Origin: Lactuca virosa
Lineage: Eukaryota; Streptophyta; Magnoliopsida; Asterales; Asteraceae
Direction of reading: 5' to 3'
Assembly (NCBI GenBank): GCA_928212115.1
Contig: CAKMRJ010005634.1
Span: forward strand, 250,550,656 to 250,614,655
DNA: 64,000 nt
Position numbers and translations under genes: made by a program. This document shows positions 45,101 to 56,800 of the stretch, piece by piece; the stretch's first letter is position 1, and each line of letters starts with the position of its first letter. The notes beneath the pieces are model-generated. The model did no database searches and was not told where the DNA came from. It saw nothing but the letters and a program-made list of their open reading frames with translations.

Positions 45101-47680
45101 ATAAGAATAACATATAAAAACTCCAACATAAGACACATACAACATAGACACCTTCGAATGAATTACACTTGTAATTGAGAGGTTTTTATATTTATTGAGT
45201 TAGTTTCTTCTAGTAGCCTAACTATTTTTTGATAAACCAAAAAATGAAATCGTTTATAGATATAACAGCAAATATAGATTTATAAGGAATGGAAGTATGA
45301 TGTTCTAATTAACAAATTAATGAAAGTACATCGCTAAATATTGCATTTAATGCTACAGTCGCATGCTCTAATTAACAAATCAATGAAAGTACCAACATGA
45401 ATTACCATATCTATTGTACTCATGTGTGTCTTTATCCATTCTAAACTTTGACTTCCTTACAACCAAAACACTTTTATTTGCAATTTGGTTAAACATTAGA
45501 TGATGTATCATTAGCATAGATATATACAAAAGAACAAAATTGCTAGTATCTCATAAAGGGGTTCAACAGTCCAGGAAGTGATTTCCTGCAATATATACAA
45601 AAGAACAAAATTGCTAGTATCTAAATTTTTAATCGAATTCTCGTGAGCGAGTTATCCACATTGGTAGCCGAAGCCAAATTATCAGTGAGTTTGTCCAACA
45701 TCTCAATGCCTAGAAAGTTATGAGAGCATGAAAACGTATATGAAGAAATTACCAGAGCAAGAACAATTTGTAGTTCCAATGTTTTTACGAGATGCTATTC
45801 GTGGGTAAAGAAATCACACAATAACAGGTCCTAGATTAGCAAAAAATAAACAAAGTGACTAACAATCAAGTCAATTCCATGAAGCTCTTGAACCAAAAGT
45901 GAAATTCAATCATAATCAAATAAATCTGGTCAATTCCATGAAGCTCTTGAACCAAAAGTGAAATTCAATCGGAATCACTTGGAAGCTATAATATAAAGTA
46001 GAAAATTGACTAAAAATAAGGAGTAATTAAGTGAACTCGAACAATAGATCGCATTGAGCATATCTTGACTTTATGGTGGTTGATGTTTGTATGTAGACAA
46101 CAAAACCACTCTTCGACTTCATTACAAAAGATAGACTTGTAGCAAAAAAAAACCCAAATAATCTTTTTCTAATGGAGCTGTAACAATAGAAACAGGTTTG
46201 TTATACAAAATCATGAGGTTAAAACATACTTCCAAACACACACACACACAAAGAATCGTTGATGGTAAGGACAGTAAAAGGTGAACCTGACATCTAGGAT
46301 TGGTGAACTCCATTATTTATTATTGATCCATAAACAATACTTAACAAAAATATGTAAAATAAGAGAAATGGTTGTGAGGCATTTCATCGAACACGTGTTC
46401 TGCACAAAATAAAATAATAGAATTAAAAGTCAATTTTTACATGTTTAAATTAATGCTTCTAAATTCGTATTTGCAACTGAAACAGAAAGAAGAAGAAGAA
46501 AACATAGTAGCTGAAAATCATTCATCTAGTTTTGAAGCCAAATTAATACAAAACCAACTACTTGAAAGAGTTACAAACCTGCATGCTCTGAGATTATGAA
46601 GGAAAGAACAGATAAAAAAAATTAGCTAAAAATAATGCAGAAATCGTGTCATACATCTATCACATTATTACTCTATATTTTAGGAGATACCCAATTTAAT
46701 TCATTGAAATAATAATTAAAATCTAAATGAAAGGCTCTGGTGTATGTCCGGTAACTATTGGCAAATGTTGAGGGTTCAATATGTGTAACAATCAGATCAT
46801 AAATCAAAATATAGTTTAATCTCAGGGAAATCCGCTAAGACATTAAAAGTATATCATCATAAGCCTCAAGTCAATGTCACAAAATAATCCAGATCTAGAT
46901 AAAATCAACTGCAAATAACTGGATTCAGTCGTAAAAATATGAAGATATCAATAAAGATTTAGATACACTCAGACAGCCAAGGGTTGATCTTCAAATATAA
47001 TGGGAAGAGCCCATGATCACAAACTCTAGTCCACAAATTGCTTCATCATCGCACATAAGTCACATAAAATTCAAAATTTTCATAATTAATTGGTGAAAGT
47101 AGAATAAACCTATTAGATACCTGAAGCGATGGACAAACATACAGACGATGGTAGTAATAGAGATGCAAGCGCTTGAAATATAAATAGGGTTGAACGACGG
47201 CAGTGAACTTTGTAGGGCTTTATTGGGATTTTCAGCAAAACCACATGTGGGCTATTGTTGCACTAATCGACTAATCCTTGGTAGGTTATTCGGTGACACA
47301 TGATGATAGTAGAGCAAGAAATTGGTGAAAAATGAAAGCTAGAATTTGAGCGGGGTTACAAAAGTTAGGTGAATATGAGAAGGACACAATCGGTTAGCAG
47401 AATCTGTGAAGAAGATAAAATTATAGTAGCATTGACGATTTCGATCGATTGTAGATGAGATTGTATGTATCAGAAGAATTCAAAATTTTAGAATTGAATT
47501 GAATATCAAAGATTTGTGGAAGGAGGCGAGATTTATGGGGCGAGAAATTAGGGATTGAGAATTATATTCCAAAGACGGTAGAGGGGTATTTACGGAAAAT
47601 CACTTAGGCATTTGAGGCGGGAAAAATAGATGGGGGTGGCTTAGCTATTGTCACTTGGCAATTGGATACTCATTTATTAG
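45100..47680. other. Unassigned region with short duplications; possible decayed transcription unit
   Basis: Two local direct duplications: TATACAAAAGAACAAAATTG (about 45524 and 45594) and CAATTCCATGAAGCTCTTGA (about 45871 and 45931). On the minus strand 47560-47100 looks like a plant leader (CT-rich, several CTTCTTC tracts), but no convincing ORF follows. It could be a lost gene, a non-coding RNA or the inside of an unrecognised transposon. Confidence 0.35.
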
Positions 47681-47684
47681 GATA

Positions 47685-47687
<3 letters not shown>

Positions 47688-47730
<43 letters not shown>
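47688..47730. repeat. (TA)n microsatellite
   Basis: An uninterrupted TA run. To its right (about 47800-47925) lies AACCGGAACCGA-rich sequence like the inside of hAT MITEs, with no termini found. Confidence 0.9.
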
Positions 47731-48165
47731 CAACAAAAAAAATTGTTTTCTTCTTGGTTTTGAATTGTGATCCCTCTATAGAAGACCTCTAAGATCTAGA
47801 TAGGGATGAACATATGTGGGTATCCACCCTAATTGTCTGGAACCGGAACCGACGATTCATAAAATGTTGGAACCCGAACGGGAACCGATACGAACCGATT
47901 CCAACAATGGGTACTCGGTCATACTTTTTTGGGAAAATGACGCAACGGTCGCATTATATATTATGACTTTGTCCGTTAAGTCCCTAAAGTTTTTTTCGTG
48001 CCTTTTAAGGGAACAAAGTGGTTTTTATCGGGTCGATTTAGTCACTTTGGACAAAATGAAAGGGTAATCGGGTTACCCCTTTGCCACATAGACCTTGACT
48101 TTTCACTAATTGTTCATATGCATCAACAACACTAATTTTTCAATTTGACTTTTTCTTTCTTCTTA

Positions 48166-48488
48166 GAGTAAATTACACAAATAGTCCCTATGGTTTAGGG
48201 TAATTTACGAGTTTAGTGTCTAACTTATTTTTTTTAACTCGGAAGGTCCCTACTGTTTGTTTTTGTTGCGCGTTTGGTCTCTGTCTTACTTAAAAAGACT
48301 ATTTTGCCCTTGATTTTTTAATTTATTTAAATAAACAGACCCCCAACCACACCCCCTCTCACCTTACCTTACGTATCCCACCATTTTTCCTTATTTAAAT
48401 AATAGTCTTTTTAGGTAAGACAGAGACCAAGCGCATAACAAAAACAAATAGTATGGACCAAACGCATAACAAAAACAAACTATAGGGA
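48166..48488. mobile_element. MITE-like foldback element, right end cut off by Athila
   Basis: The left end is GAGTAAATTACACAAATAGT plus CCCTATGGTTT. An inverted repeat of about 65-70 bp pairs 48243-48308 with 48395-48465 (GTTTGTTTTTGTTGCGCGTT and TGGTCTCTGTCTTAC against GTAAGACAGAGACCAAGCGC). The right arm stops at ACTATAGGGA, where the Athila LTR begins; the missing end would lie beyond the window after the Athila 3' LTR. Confidence 0.65.
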
Positions 48489-49889
48489 TGATATGTGCAT
48501 AATTAGTCATATATTTTGTGTTAAATCTTAATATTTTTGGCTATTTTATTGCAAATTATGAACAAAAGGTACTTAAATATGTTTAAAATGTATTTGTAGC
48601 CTAAAAGATGAGCTCGGAAGCAAAAGGAAGCATAAAAAGCGATAGGAAGCTCGGGAATTGAAGAAAGAAGAAAGAAAGAAAAAAAAACCCTGAAGAACTC
48701 GGCGAGTTGGGTGCCTACTCGCCGAGTAGGTTCGAAGATTCACGAACAAATAAGATTCCTTGCCGCATACGGATTTTAAGTGGGGGACTCGCCCAGTCGG
48801 TCTATGGACTCGACGAGTAGCCCCTGTTTTCAGAAACTATATAAAGGGCTTTAATTCACGAATTTGGGACTTCTCTCTGGAACCCTTGAAGGTTAATTTG
48901 CGATTCAAGTTGCTGTTGGAGCTCTGGAACTTGAAGATCAAGTCTAAGCATTCGATTTTGGGGAGATCAAGGCAATTCAAGTGTACTCTTTACTTAATCT
49001 TTTGTTTAAACTATGTTTGCATCAATTGATTTCATTTTTGAGTTGTTTTCTGCTTTAATTATGAGCTAAAAACTCATAACTTCTGTTTAGGATAGATGAC
49101 TTTATGAATATGGTTTGATTTTATGATTGGATTAATTTAATTTGGTAATTTTGTTTTGTTAAGCTTGTTAAAGAACCTTATGTGTTAATTACAACTATTT
49201 TCTGTTAATTAACCAACATATTAAGTTGCAAGAACATCTCTCTTAATTGCTAATATCATATGATTTGTATGAAAACATTGTTATATGCCTAGGAATAGCG
49301 AACGTGAAACTAGGGTTAATTAGAAAATAGGTAAATTAATGTGTGAGCTTGTGTGATGAACCATCAACAAGAGGTCAATTGAATTAACAATTTGATTAGC
49401 TACTACAAGTCTTACTTAACCCGAATCAATAAACTAGGAAATCTATTAGTTTAATCACTTGGCCACTGTTTAAATTAATCTGTTTTCTAAGGATTAGTAA
49501 TAGCGAACGTGAACCTAATCACACTAATCGGTAGCCAATGCAAATTAATCCATTGCACTTGTCATAAAATCAACCACAAGAATAAATGATTCAAAACCTA
49601 AACAGAAGTCTTTTCCATTATTGAATTTAGTTGATTTTCGTTTGCTTAGCTGTTAGTTGCTTAGTTGAGTATTAGTTAAGTACTTAAGTTTCTAATCTTG
49701 CAAAACTAGAGAAAACCCTTTCTTTTATTGCTTGTTTTTAGATAATATTAGTAATTAGCTTAATTGTCGTTCCTTGTGTTCGATACCCTGCTTGCTAAAC
49801 TATACCACCAATCGACAGGTACACTGCCTTTTGTGTGTCTAATTTATATTAAAAAGTAGGATTAAAACTAGTGCATTCCACACACATCA
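48489..49889 (+). repeat. Athila 5' LTR, 1401 bp
   Basis: It starts TGATATGTG and ends CACACATCA, an imperfect inverted terminus, directly followed by the primer site. ACTCG-N-CGAGT palindromes (48697-48830) lie about 210 bp from the start. Two related blocks with 'AATAGCGAACGTGAA' (about 49297 and 49500) show an internal duplication. Confidence 0.85.
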
Positions 49890-49895
49890 AGTTTT

Positions 49896-49910
49896 TGGCG
49901 CCGTTGCCGG
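49896..49910 (+). promoter_or_regulatory. Primer-binding site, tRNA-Asp type
   Basis: TGGCGCCGTTGCCGG, six bases after the LTR end, is the primer site characteristic of Athila elements, complementary to the 3' end of tRNA-Asp. Confidence 0.88.
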
Positions 49911-50186
49911 AGAACGGTTCTAAAATTAATTTTAATTGCTAGTGTTATCGATCCTTTGTGTAAGATTTTCTTGCACAAAGTTATTGCTTTAGGAAAAGTT
50001 TTACTTAGATTTAAGTTTTAGTTTCTTTTCTTTTAGAAATTTCATTTTAATTTTTTTTCTGTTTTAGCCTTGAACTCGCCGAGTCCATTCGCACCGACTC
50101 GATGAGTCCAAGGCAATTTTCCAGTTTCGTTTTTCAGTTTGTTTTGTTCTTTTTACGCGTGTTTTTCTGTCTCTTGCAGATTGTTT

Positions 50187-52079
50187 ATGACCCGTGGATC
50201 AAATTCATCCTTGATTCCACCACTTGAAAACCCGAAATCATCGTTTCGCAAGAACAAGGACAAGACCGAAGAATATACTACGAAGAAGTCGCATTTTAAG
50301 AGTCTTAGATCGGTTTTTGGCAAGAAAAAGGGAAAGAAAGTGGGGGAATCCAGCAACACGAAAGAAGACACCGAGTACGATACCGAGAAGGAGGAAAGTG
50401 TTACCGATTTTGAAGAGAGTGATCACGAAGAAGAACTCGACAACACCATGGCTGACATTTCCAACCTCTCGATGGAGGCATACAAAAAGAGGATTCGAGA
50501 CGACACCAGTCTGGGGCTTGTGCAACCCGCCATACCCGCCACTGCCACGTTTGAACTTAAGGGGCACATCCTTACTGCATTGAAGGAGATTCCTTTCACC
50601 GGAAAGGATTATGAAGATGCATACAAGCATCTTGATGAAGTTAACGACATCGCCGACTACTTCAACATTCCAAATGTACCTAGAGAGACGGTGTTATTGA
50701 GGATGCTCCCTGTTACTTTTAAAGGGGCTGCAAAGAATTGGCTAAAATCACTACCACCGGGAGAGATTAGTACATGGGCTAAGATGCGTGAGGAGTTTCT
50801 AAAACAATTTTGCCCACCATCTAAAATTTCTAAACTCAAGAAGGCCATTGCCAATTTTGAGCAACAAGCGGGAGAGTCTTTATTCGAAGCATGGGAGCGC
50901 TACAAAGGTCTACTAAGGAATTGCCCATAAAATGACCTCAATGTGCAACAAGAAGTGTCAACCTTTTATGATGGATTAAATGTCACCACTAGACAACTAC
51001 TTGACTCTCAAGGCCCATTAACGAAGAAAAATCCGACTGAAGTTAAAAGACTCATTGAAGAATTCTCTAAGCACTCTAGAGAATATCATAATCCAAGACA
51101 TGACTCGACTCAAGGGGTGGTGAACTCTGTGAATGATAGCATGGCAGCCGTGATGGCCAAATTGGAGAATATGGAGCGAAGGATGACTAAAATGGATCAA
51201 TCCATTCATGCCATTAGAGTGGGGTGTGAAAACTGTAGCGGGCCTCACCTTACAAAGGATTGCGATCTTGACGAGAATGGGAACCGGAAAGCGCAAGTGT
51301 GTTACTCGGGTAGCGATAAATACGATGAAGATTGGAGAAAACCAAAGAAAGAATGGCTACCTTACGATGAGTACAAAAAGGCTAAGGAGGAGAAATATAT
51401 GATGAAGACAAGAGGCTTCTTTCAAAAGGAGGAACCGGTGCAAGAAAAGAAGTTAGACTTTGAAAATATGCTCATAAGACTTGCAGCTGCGTCCGAGAAA
51501 CGACACAACGAAACCGATGCTGCAATGAGAGAACAACAACTCATGGTGAAAGAGCAACAATCTTTGATGAGAAATCAACAAGCTTCTATCCTCAACATTG
51601 AAAAACAGCTAGGCCGACTTGCACTACAAATAAACGAGAGACAATCGGGTGCGCTTCCTAGTTTTACCGAAAACAATCTGAAGGGCGCACATATAAGCAT
51701 CGTAACAACTAGGAGCAGGAAGATTATTACTCCTCTGATCCCTATTCAGAAGGAAGATCTGAAAAGGGTGCAAGAGGAAGAATCTGAGAACCAAAAATTG
51801 CGGAAACCCGATGCGACTCGCCGAGTCAAAGACATGGACTCGACGAGTCCCCCACCTGAACAGAAAAATAAGCCTCCTGTTAAACCATATCAGCCTCCAT
51901 TGCCGTTTCCAGGACGAGCTAAACAAGATAAGAATGATATTGATTATCAAAAAATTTTGGAACACATCAAAGCCCTTCAAATCAATATGCCCTTCATCGA
52001 GGCGGTTGCACAAATGCCTAAGTATGCCAATTTCTTAATGGAGCTTCTTACAAATCGGAAGAAGATGGAAGAGGTGTAG
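50187..52079 (+). pseudogene. Athila gag
   Basis: I take ATG 50187 (MTRGSNSSLIPPLEN); the open frame reaches back to 50139, but that part is leader-like. An acidic/basic N-terminus precedes the capsid core (LRMLPVTFKGAAKNWLKSLP, then ISTWAKMREEFLKQFCPPSK and ESLFEAWERYKGLLRNCP). A single TAA follows at 50928; the same frame goes on (QQEVSTFYDGLNVTTRQLLD) through a zinc knuckle CENCSGPHLTKDC near 51229 and a helical region to TAG at 52077. The palindromes at 51815-51850 are translated here as TRRV and DSTSP. Gag and pol share one frame in this family, so the TAG is probably a mutation. Confidence 0.88.
51815..51850. repeat. GACTCG-N-CGAGTC palindromes inside gag
   Basis: GACTCGCCGAGTC (51815-51827) and GGACTCGACGAGTCC (51836-51850) are perfect inverted repeats around one central base and lie in open reading frame. 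Confidence 0.92.
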
Positions 52080-52082
52080 AAG

Positions 52083-53518
52083 GTGGTTTTAAATGAAAAT
52101 TGTTCAACCGCCATGTTGAACAAATTACCTAAGAAGAAAGGTGACCTGGGTAGTTTGACCTTGCCTTGCCAATTTTTGAATTTATCAACTATCCATGCAT
52201 TAGTTGATTCAGGGGCAAGTGTTAACCTCATGACATACTCATTCTTCAAGAAATTAGACCTTCCGGAACCAAGGCCAATTCGAATGGCAAATTCACTTGG
52301 CTAATAAAACGGTAACATTTCCGAGGGGGATATGCGAGGACCTATTAGTAAAAGTTGACAAATTCGTGTTTCCCGCAGACTTCATAGTGCTAGACATGGA
52401 AGCGGACCCTCAAGTCCCGATTATACTAGGAATACCCTTCCTTAACATCGCTAGTGCTATAGTAGATATGATAGATTCAAAACTTACCCTTCGGGTGGGG
52501 GAAGAATCAGTTACATTTGGAACAGATCAAGCCATGAAGCATGCAAGGTGTAGTGATGACACGGCATTCTCGGTTGATATGTTAGAGGAGTTAATGGAAG
52601 AGTGGAAGGAAGACAAACCAAGCAAGTCTACCATTACTTTTGAAGATGAATTTGATGCTGAAAGAGATCTAATGGAGATAGAGAGACTGCTTGAAGAAGC
52701 TGAATATAATGAACTGAACAGAAGTGCTGAAAGCCCGACTCGCCGAGTAGCATCATCTGACTCGACGAGTCCGCTTGGAAAAACGCGACCAGACGCGAAT
52801 TTTGCCCTGGACTCGACAAGTCCCCTCACGGGACTCGACGTGTTCAGCATACAGAACACGAAATCAGAGATGAAAATTCTACCTAATCATCTGGAGTATG
52901 CATTTCTTGAAGAACCTGTAATTATAGCTTCTGACCTTACCAAATCTGAAAAAGAAGAGTTAGTCCGAGTTCTAAAAAAGAGAAAGAATGATATTGCATG
53001 GAACATTGCCGACATTAAAGGGATTAGCCCTTCTTATTGTTCCCACAAGATCAACCTAGAAGAAGGAGCAAAGCCGGTAGTGCAACATCAAAGGCGATTG
53101 AACCCGAACATACAAGAAGTGGTAAAGAAGGAGGTGGTCAAGCTTTTGGATGCAGGGATCATATATTCTATTTCCGATAGTCCATGGGTTAGTCATGTTC
53201 AAGTGGTGCCTAAGAAAGGAGGGATGACTGTTGTCACAAACGAGAAGAATGAGATCAAACCATCCCGAACGGTAACCGGTTGGAGAGTGTGCATCGATTA
53301 CCGGAAGTTAAAAGATGCCACTCGTAAAGACCATTTTCCCCTTCCTTTTATTGATCAATTGCTTGAACGATTATCTGGCCATAGTTACTATTGTTTCTTA
53401 GACAGATTCTCGGGTTATTTTCAAATCCCCATAGACCCAATTGACCAAGAAAAGACTACTTTCACTTGCCCAAGTGAGACTTTTGCCTATCGGCGCATGC
53501 CTTTTGGGTTATGCAATG
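52083..53518 (+). pseudogene. Athila protease and first half of reverse transcriptase
   Basis: The aspartic protease motif HALVDSGASVNLMTYSFF lies near 52200. A frameshift near 52285-52292 leads to the frame with KVDKFVFPADFIVLDMEADP and IILGIPFLNIASAIVD. After a linker carrying more palindromes (52737-52842), RT begins near 52990: INLEEGAKPVVQHQRRLNPN, VPKKGGMTVV, WRVCIDYRKLKDATRKDHFP, CFLDRFSGYFQIPI, then YRRMPFGLCN at the copia insertion (53514-53518). The first catalytic Asp (FLDRFSGY) is present; the DD box lies beyond the insertion. Confidence 0.9.
52737..52842. repeat. GACTCG-N-CGAGTC palindromes in the protease-RT linker
   Basis: Copies at 52737-52749 (GACTCGCCGAGTA), 52759-52771 (GACTCGACGAGTC), 52809-52823 (GGACTCGACAAGTCC) and a half-site near 52831. 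They encode repeated TRRV / DSTSP residues in the open frame. Confidence 0.9.
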
Positions 53519-53678
53519 TGTTGGGTCTAAATTATGGTTTATACTTTACTTTTCTAGGAAAATGTATTTTTATGTCTAGGACCGTAAACAACTGGTGTTT
53601 ACGGCTATATAAGTGTTTGCGGTTGTGTTTACGGCCGTGAACAGGTTTACGGCCGTAAACCCATTCACGGCCCATGTC

Positions 53679-53719
<41 letters not shown>

Positions 53720-53862
53720 GGAGTAGGTGTGTAAGGGGCTAGAGAAGGAGAGCATATTGTAGAGAGAGAAACTAGAGAGAAGAATAGTGTGTGTGAGAGA
53801 ATCTTGTGTAAGGAGCATCATTCATATCTTCAATACATTCAAGATTCAAGTTATTCTTCTTC

Positions 53863-56800
53863 TCCTTTGTCACACCCCGCTAAAGCGGAAACACGAGGCG
53901 TGACAGTATAAAGGGTTTCATAGCAAAAGTTAAAAGACAACACCAACCATAGTATTAAAATCATTACAATTTTACAATGGGTTTGAACAACTTTTAAAAG
54001 AAATTACAATGTAAATTGAAATACAACACATGCGAATGCTCCTAAAAGTGAAGTGTCCCTAAGTGCCACTTACTCGATGATTCCTGAAAAAGCATGTAAA
54101 ACGAGCGTCAACTATAAAAATAGTTGGTGAGTACTCACAGATAAACAAAATAATATTGGTTCCATGAATTGAAATCAAAGTTTTGATAAAAGTTTCCAAT
54201 AATAAAAGTATATTGTTAAAATGAGTAAATAAGTTTGTAAAAACAAAGTTCTTTGTCATCATGAGAGATAAAGTATGTTGCCCAAATAAGATGCAACATT
54301 CATATTCTCATGGAAAATAAAGTTCGTTACTCAAACGAGTAAACAAGTTTCATTGCTAAAATGAGCAATCAATTTCGTTGCTACAAGGAGCAAACAATTT
54401 CATTGCTAAAACATGTATATAAGTTTTCAGTAATAAAAGTTCATTGCTATAATTAATAACAAGTTTATTGCTATAACGAGAAACGAGTTTGTATGTGTAT
54501 GAGCAAACAATGAGTCTCAACCAAAGCTATGACTGAAGCCCTATCAAGATCTATGCTTATCGTTCCATAGATGAATATGGTATCATGCACTCCAGCAATA
54601 GGGCGAGTGAGGAGTTGTCAATTCCTAATAGCGCTATCCATAATGACCATTGGCTCAAAGAGTTAATGGTTAGAGATAAGGGAAGGGCCTTAATACGATA
54701 AGTTCTCATGTTCCGTGTTGCATAGACATACATAGAGAGATATAACAATAAAATAGCAATCATGTTTGATACAAATCAATTTAAATACAACATTCAAATA
54801 ATAGTTTTTCGGGACATGCTTTTCCACCCCAAAACATAAAAACTGAAAATAGGGGAGTGCGTGAATACTCACAATATGCATTGAGATGATGCAAATGATG
54901 CCTTGAGCTAAGTTCCACTTGTACCACTATCGATTCCTACAATAATGGTATTCGCTAGTGAGTCTCTAATCGAAATCTAACACTAGTATACTTACTACTA
55001 CAATAGAATTATGCCAATATTGTGTCAAAATTTAATATTGATAAGTTACAAACATTTTTCTGTGAAAATTAAATTTCAATGAATCAATTGTTATATAACA
55101 ATTTAAGTGGAAATTTCTCATTATTGAAATGCTAATATTTAACAATTTAAGAGGTGTTCCAATGATTAAATATTCAAAAACTAAATTAATTTAGTTCTAA
55201 AATTTCCCAAAGTTTGCATTTAAGTTTTAATTGAAGTGAAAGACCTCAAGATAAATTTTCTTGAATTTTTGATTTGTCTGACTATTTTTCACGATTTTAG
55301 TTTCTTGAATAACCATAAAATCTTGAAAAATACTAAACAGTTAATAAAAACTACCAAACTTCAGATTTTGGTTCTAAATGTACTAAAAGACTTCTAGATA
55401 AATTTTCATGGAGTATGAATATGTATAACCATTTTTCATATATTTATTTCTCTAAATAGATACAAATTCATGAAAAATAGAAATCAGTTTCCAAAATTAC
55501 CCAAACTTTTTGTATTACTGTTATTAAACATTATTAAGCTGAGAAAAATATAAAAATTGATTTCTAAACTGTTTAACCCAATTTTATGATTTTTGAGCAT
55601 TTATTCTAATAAAAATTGAAATAAATAGAAAACAGTTTCCAAAATTGCCCAAAATTTTTGTAACACTTTTATTATACATTTAGAAGCTGTGAAAAATATA
55701 AAAGATATTTTTCAATTAGTCTTTCTATTTTTCTTTGTTTTATCCTCTTAAATAATCATTAATTGGAGAATAATTATTAAACAGTTAAAGTAAATTACCA
55801 AAATTTTTGTACACTTCATTTTCATAGTAAATAATTTGGGAAAAATACCAAATGGGGTTTTTATATACTGAAATCCGATTTTGTGTATTTAAGTGTATTT
55901 AATCTTAGAAAATAGGAGAAAAATAGTATACAGAAGAGAAAAATCATCAAAATTTTTTATGTAGCCTCCTAATGTACTACAAGGTGTTCTGGTAAATTTG
56001 CATCAATTTTGGATGAGTAGAACTATTTTTTCTATTTTTAGTCCATTATAAATACAAAAATCGGAGAAAAATAGGAATACATTATGAAAAATTCTGAAAA
56101 TATTTTTCTAAGTCTTATACCTCTGGTAGAAGCTGCGAAAATTGTTATACAGCCTTTTCAACTTGTCTAAAGTGGTTTTATGATTTATTGGGGCTAAACA
56201 AAAAGAAAATTCAAAACCATATTAAACAGTAACAAAAGTCATTGAAACTTCATGGGAGATGTTCATTAACTTAAAGAATCATCCAAGAATTTTTCCAGAA
56301 TTTATTTACTAGTGTAAGTATTTTATATTATTTAACACTCTATTTTTTTATTATTTTCATATAAAAATAAAGAAAATATATATTGAGCTGAAAATTTCCA
56401 GAATGCATCTTCATACAATTTAACAACAATGAAAAACTGTTTTCTTATTTTTTGATGTTGAAAACCATGCCTAAAGGCTCAATAAAATGTATAGAGAAAA
56501 CTTGGTTCTTGTGATTTATGTAAAGATTATTGATGTTACTTTGATAATTTTTGCAACATGTTACAAAGACTTTTGAATCAAGATCTTTTTGTTCCTATTA
56601 ATACATGATATTAAGAGTTTAAAATAATTTTTGAATGATTTTTAGTGATGAATAAGTCCTTTGAACATGCAACACAAAACAAATGTTCATAAGGAAAGTG
56701 CTGTTTGAGCAACAGTTTTGTAAAAATTGGTAAAAATCAAAATATTGGAATTTTCCAGTGAGGTCTGATGGGTTTGAAAGCTAACTCAAAATATTATATT

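Noticed and set aside
47600..47690. Possible Helitron 5' end on the minus strand (TCTATCCTAATAAATGAG)
   Set aside because: No hairpin plus CTAG terminus was found to the left on that strand.
47816..48067. Plus-strand ORF of 83 residues
   Set aside because: It starts in hAT-MITE-like AACCGGAACC repeats and shows no domain.
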